In this document: positions 4,532 to 5,971 of the stretch, piece after piece
Layout: each line of letters starts with the position of its first letter
Numbering within the stretch: position 1 is the stretch's first letter
Assembly: GCA_046537875.1 (NCBI GenBank)
Contig: JBKHJZ010000193.1
Coordinates: forward strand, 1 to 5,971
Length of the DNA: 5,971 nt
Reading direction: 5' to 3'
DNA from: JBKHJZ01 sp046537875
GTDB lineage: Bacteria > Actinomycetota > Acidimicrobiia > Acidimicrobiales > VFJN01
Made by a program: the position numbers and the translations under genes
The notes under the pieces: generated by a model
Told to the model about the DNA's origin: nothing
Database searches by the model: none
The model's input: the letters and a program-made list of their open reading frames with translations, nothing else

Positions 4532-5833
4532 ATGACACGCCGTCGGACCACGCTGCTCGCAGCGCTCACCGCCTTCTCGCTCGTCGCCGCCGCGTGCGGA
4601 GACGACGATGCCGCGTCGGACGAGTCACCGGACGAGGCGTCGGACGAGGCCCCGTCCGGCGATGGAGCCGTCGACCCCGCGGCCGAGGAGGTGCGGGCGG
4701 TCCCCGACGAGTACGACACCATCCAGGCGGCGGTGGACGACGCCCGGCCCGGGGATCTCGTGCTCGTCTCGCCCGGGGTCTACGAGGAAGCGGTCACGGT
4801 CACGACGCCCGACATCGTGATCCGGGGCCTCGACCGCAACGAGGTGATCCTCGACGGGGGCTTCGAGCTGGACAACGGCATCCGGGTCCTCGAGGCCGAC
4901 GGGGTGGCCGTCGAGAACATGACCGCCCGCAACTACACCACCAACGGGTTCTTCTGGACCGGCGTCGACCGCTACCGCGGCTCCTACCTCACGGCCCACA
5001 ACAACGGCGACTACGGCATCTATGCCTTCGACTCGACCACCGGCCTGTTCGAGCACAGCTACGGCTCCGGCAGCCCCGACGCCGGCTTCTACATCGGCCA
5101 GTGCTACCCGTGCGACGCCGTCATCCGCGACGTGGTGAGCGAGAACAACGGGCTCGGGTACTCGGGCACCAACGCGGGCGGCAACCTGCTGATCGTGGAC
5201 TCCGTGTGGCGGCACAACCGGGCCGGCATCGTGCCCAACAGCGGCGACTACGAGCTGTACCCGCCCGAGCGCGAGACCACCATCGTCGGCAACCTCGTGC
5301 ACTCCAACAACAACTACGAGACCGCGGCCATCGACTCCGCCCGGCTGGCCGGGGGCAACGGCATCCTGGTGGCCGGCGGCATCGACAACCTGATCGAGCG
5401 CAACCTCGTGTTCGACCACGACCTCACCGGCATCGCGCTCGTGCTGATCGCCGACTCCGAGGTCTGGCGGGTGACCGGCAACACGGTCCGCGACAACGTG
5501 GTGGACGACTCGCGGCTGGCCGACCTCGCGGTCGTCGACGAGGAGGGCGCCGGCAACTGCTTCGCCGGCAACGAGCACGAGACCTCGGCGCCCGAGAACG
5601 TGGAGGACGTGGTCCCGTGCGAGGGCGAGGGCACCGGCGACCGGGAGACCGGGGCGCTGCCGCTCGAGCGGCTGGCCGTGCTCGACGACAAGCCACCGTC
5701 GGGCGACTACCGGGACCAGCCCGTCCCCGAGCCCCAGGAGACCATGCCGGACGCGGCGTCGGCGCCGTGGGAGCCCGCGGGGGCACCGCCGGAGATCGCC
5801 ATCGACGCCATCGAGGTGCCGGACCGGCCGTGA
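4532..5833 (+). CDS. Right-handed parallel beta-helix lipoprotein (NosD/CASH-like)
   Basis: This 433-residue protein starts with a lipoprotein-type signal (MTRRR, hydrophobic 8-21, VAAAC with C22), followed by an acidic Ser/Asp/Glu linker (23-58). A parallel beta-helix follows at about 60-335. It opens with DTIQAAVDDARPGDLVLVSPGVYEE, the usual first-coil motif, and continues with repeated coils (VIRGL, VILDGG, VENMTARN, LTAHNNGDYGIYAF, NLLIVDSVWRHNRAGIV, NLVHSNNNYE, NLIERNLVFDHDLTGIAL). The Asn-rich turns are typical of NosD/pectate-lyase-like helices. C191/C194 form a CxxC in QCYPCD, and C343/C363 form a second pair. The tail (from about 370) is Pro/Glu-rich. The fold suggests carbohydrate binding, hydrolysis or scaffold roles; no catalytic set is recognisable. 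ATG 4532 with GGGGGG upstream gives the signal peptide. GTG 4481, in frame and overlapping the previous stop as GTGA, is an alternative that would add 17 residues. Confidence 0.85.
   Translation: MTRRRTTLLAALTAFSLVAAACGDDDAASDESPDEASDEAPSGDGAVDPAAEEVRAVPDEYDTIQAAVDDARPGDLVLVSPGVYEEAVTVTTPDIVIRGLDRNEVILDGGFELDNGIRVLEADGVAVENMTARNYTTNGFFWTGVDRYRGSYLTAHNNGDYGIYAFDSTTGLFEHSYGSGSPDAGFYIGQCYPCDAVIRDVVSENNGLGYSGTNAGGNLLIVDSVWRHNRAGIVPNSGDYELYPPERETTIVGNLVHSNNNYETAAIDSARLAGGNGILVAGGIDNLIERNLVFDHDLTGIALVLIADSEVWRVTGNTVRDNVVDDSRLADLAVVDEEGAGNCFAGNEHETSAPENVEDVVPCEGEGTGDRETGALPLERLAVLDDKPPSGDYRDQPVPEPQETMPDAASAPWEPAGAPPEIAIDAIEVPDRP
4617..4652 (+). repeat. Three 12-bp tandem repeats coding for the acidic linker
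   Basis: CGGACGAG recurs at 4617, 4629 and 4641, giving a 12-bp period that codes for SDES-PDEA-SDEA next to the lipid-anchor cysteine. In-frame tandem units like these can change copy number without breaking the gene, so linker length may vary between strains. This is a short repeat and could also be a by-product of acidic composition. Confidence 0.55.
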
Positions 5834-5971
5834 CCGGGGGCGGCCCGCTGCGCCGCGCCGCGGCGGGCCCCTCGGTGCTCGGGGTAGTGGTCGCCGGCGC
5901 CGTGGTGGCGGCGCTCCTGGCCGCGGCCGCCGTGGCGATGGGCGACGGGGGCACGTCGGACGCCCGTGACC
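5830..5971 (+). CDS. N-terminal part of an unknown exported or membrane-anchored protein (3' end outside window)
   Basis: GTG at 5830 overlaps the beta-helix stop as GTGA, and the frame stays open for 47 codons to the window edge. The protein starts with TGGGPLRRAAAGPS, has a hydrophobic Val/Ala/Leu segment at about residues 16-38 (VLGVVVAGAVV...AVAM), then a Gly/Asp/Ser stretch. Two arginines before the hydrophobic run suit a signal anchor or signal peptide with the rest outside the cell. A GAGGTG about 11 nt upstream is a distant ribosome site, so coupling to the beta-helix gene is likely. It should belong to the same operon and perhaps the same envelope function as the cupredoxin. The family cannot be told from this fragment. 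Confidence 0.65.
   Translation, partial: MTGGGPLRRAAAGPSVLGVVVAGAVVAALLAAAAVAMGDGGTSDARD

Noticed and set aside
4625..5578. Minus-strand open frame opposite the beta-helix gene
   Set aside because: It is Val/Gly/His/Asp-rich with no signal or motif, while the plus strand codes for a signal peptide and coil repeats.

Overview
The window is very GC-rich, with codon third positions almost all G or C, GTG starts and 4-bp GTGA gene overlaps. It also has Asp/Glu-rich lipoproteins and an actinobacterial-type steroid-degradation cluster. Together these point to a high-GC actinobacterium, possibly of the Acidimicrobiia (Ilumatobacter/Iamia-like). That placement is inference from style and gene content.

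Layout: the window opens with the 3' end of a plus-strand membrane-protein gene (1-217) that converges on a three-gene minus-strand operon. In transcription order the operon is echA20 (2943-2182), ipdA (2169-1237) and ipdB (1240-413). The 195-bp convergent gap holds a degenerate 32/33-bp direct repeat. A 184-bp divergent control region (2944-3127) with a perfect 15-bp palindrome separates the operon from a plus-strand SDR dehydrogenase (3128-4003). After a short gap with an interrupted inverted repeat, a plus-strand cell-envelope module follows: a cupredoxin lipoprotein (4035-4484), a right-handed beta-helix lipoprotein (4532-5833), and the start of a membrane-anchored or exported protein (5830 to the end of the window) overlapping by GTGA.

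How the genes work together: EchA20 and IpdAB are the hydrolases that open ring D and then ring C of the steroid nucleus in actinobacterial sterol catabolism (HIEC-CoA to COCHEA-CoA to MOODA-CoA). The divergent SDR matches, as I recall it, the gene beside echA20 in Mycobacterium tuberculosis (Rv3549c-Rv3550-Rv3551-Rv3552), so the arrangement is conserved. Differences from that reference are: no ipdC next to ipdB, an acidic low-complexity insert in IpdA, a longer IpdB N-terminus, and two loop inserts in the SDR. The palindrome sits where I recall KstR2 acting in mycobacteria, but its sequence differs from the KstR2 motif.

The envelope module appears functionally separate: two predicted lipoproteins, one with type 1 copper ligands and one a NosD/CASH-like beta-helix with a CxxC pair, plus a coupled third gene cut by the window edge. 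It is the least explained part. I saw no RNA genes, CRISPR array, transposase or phage gene.
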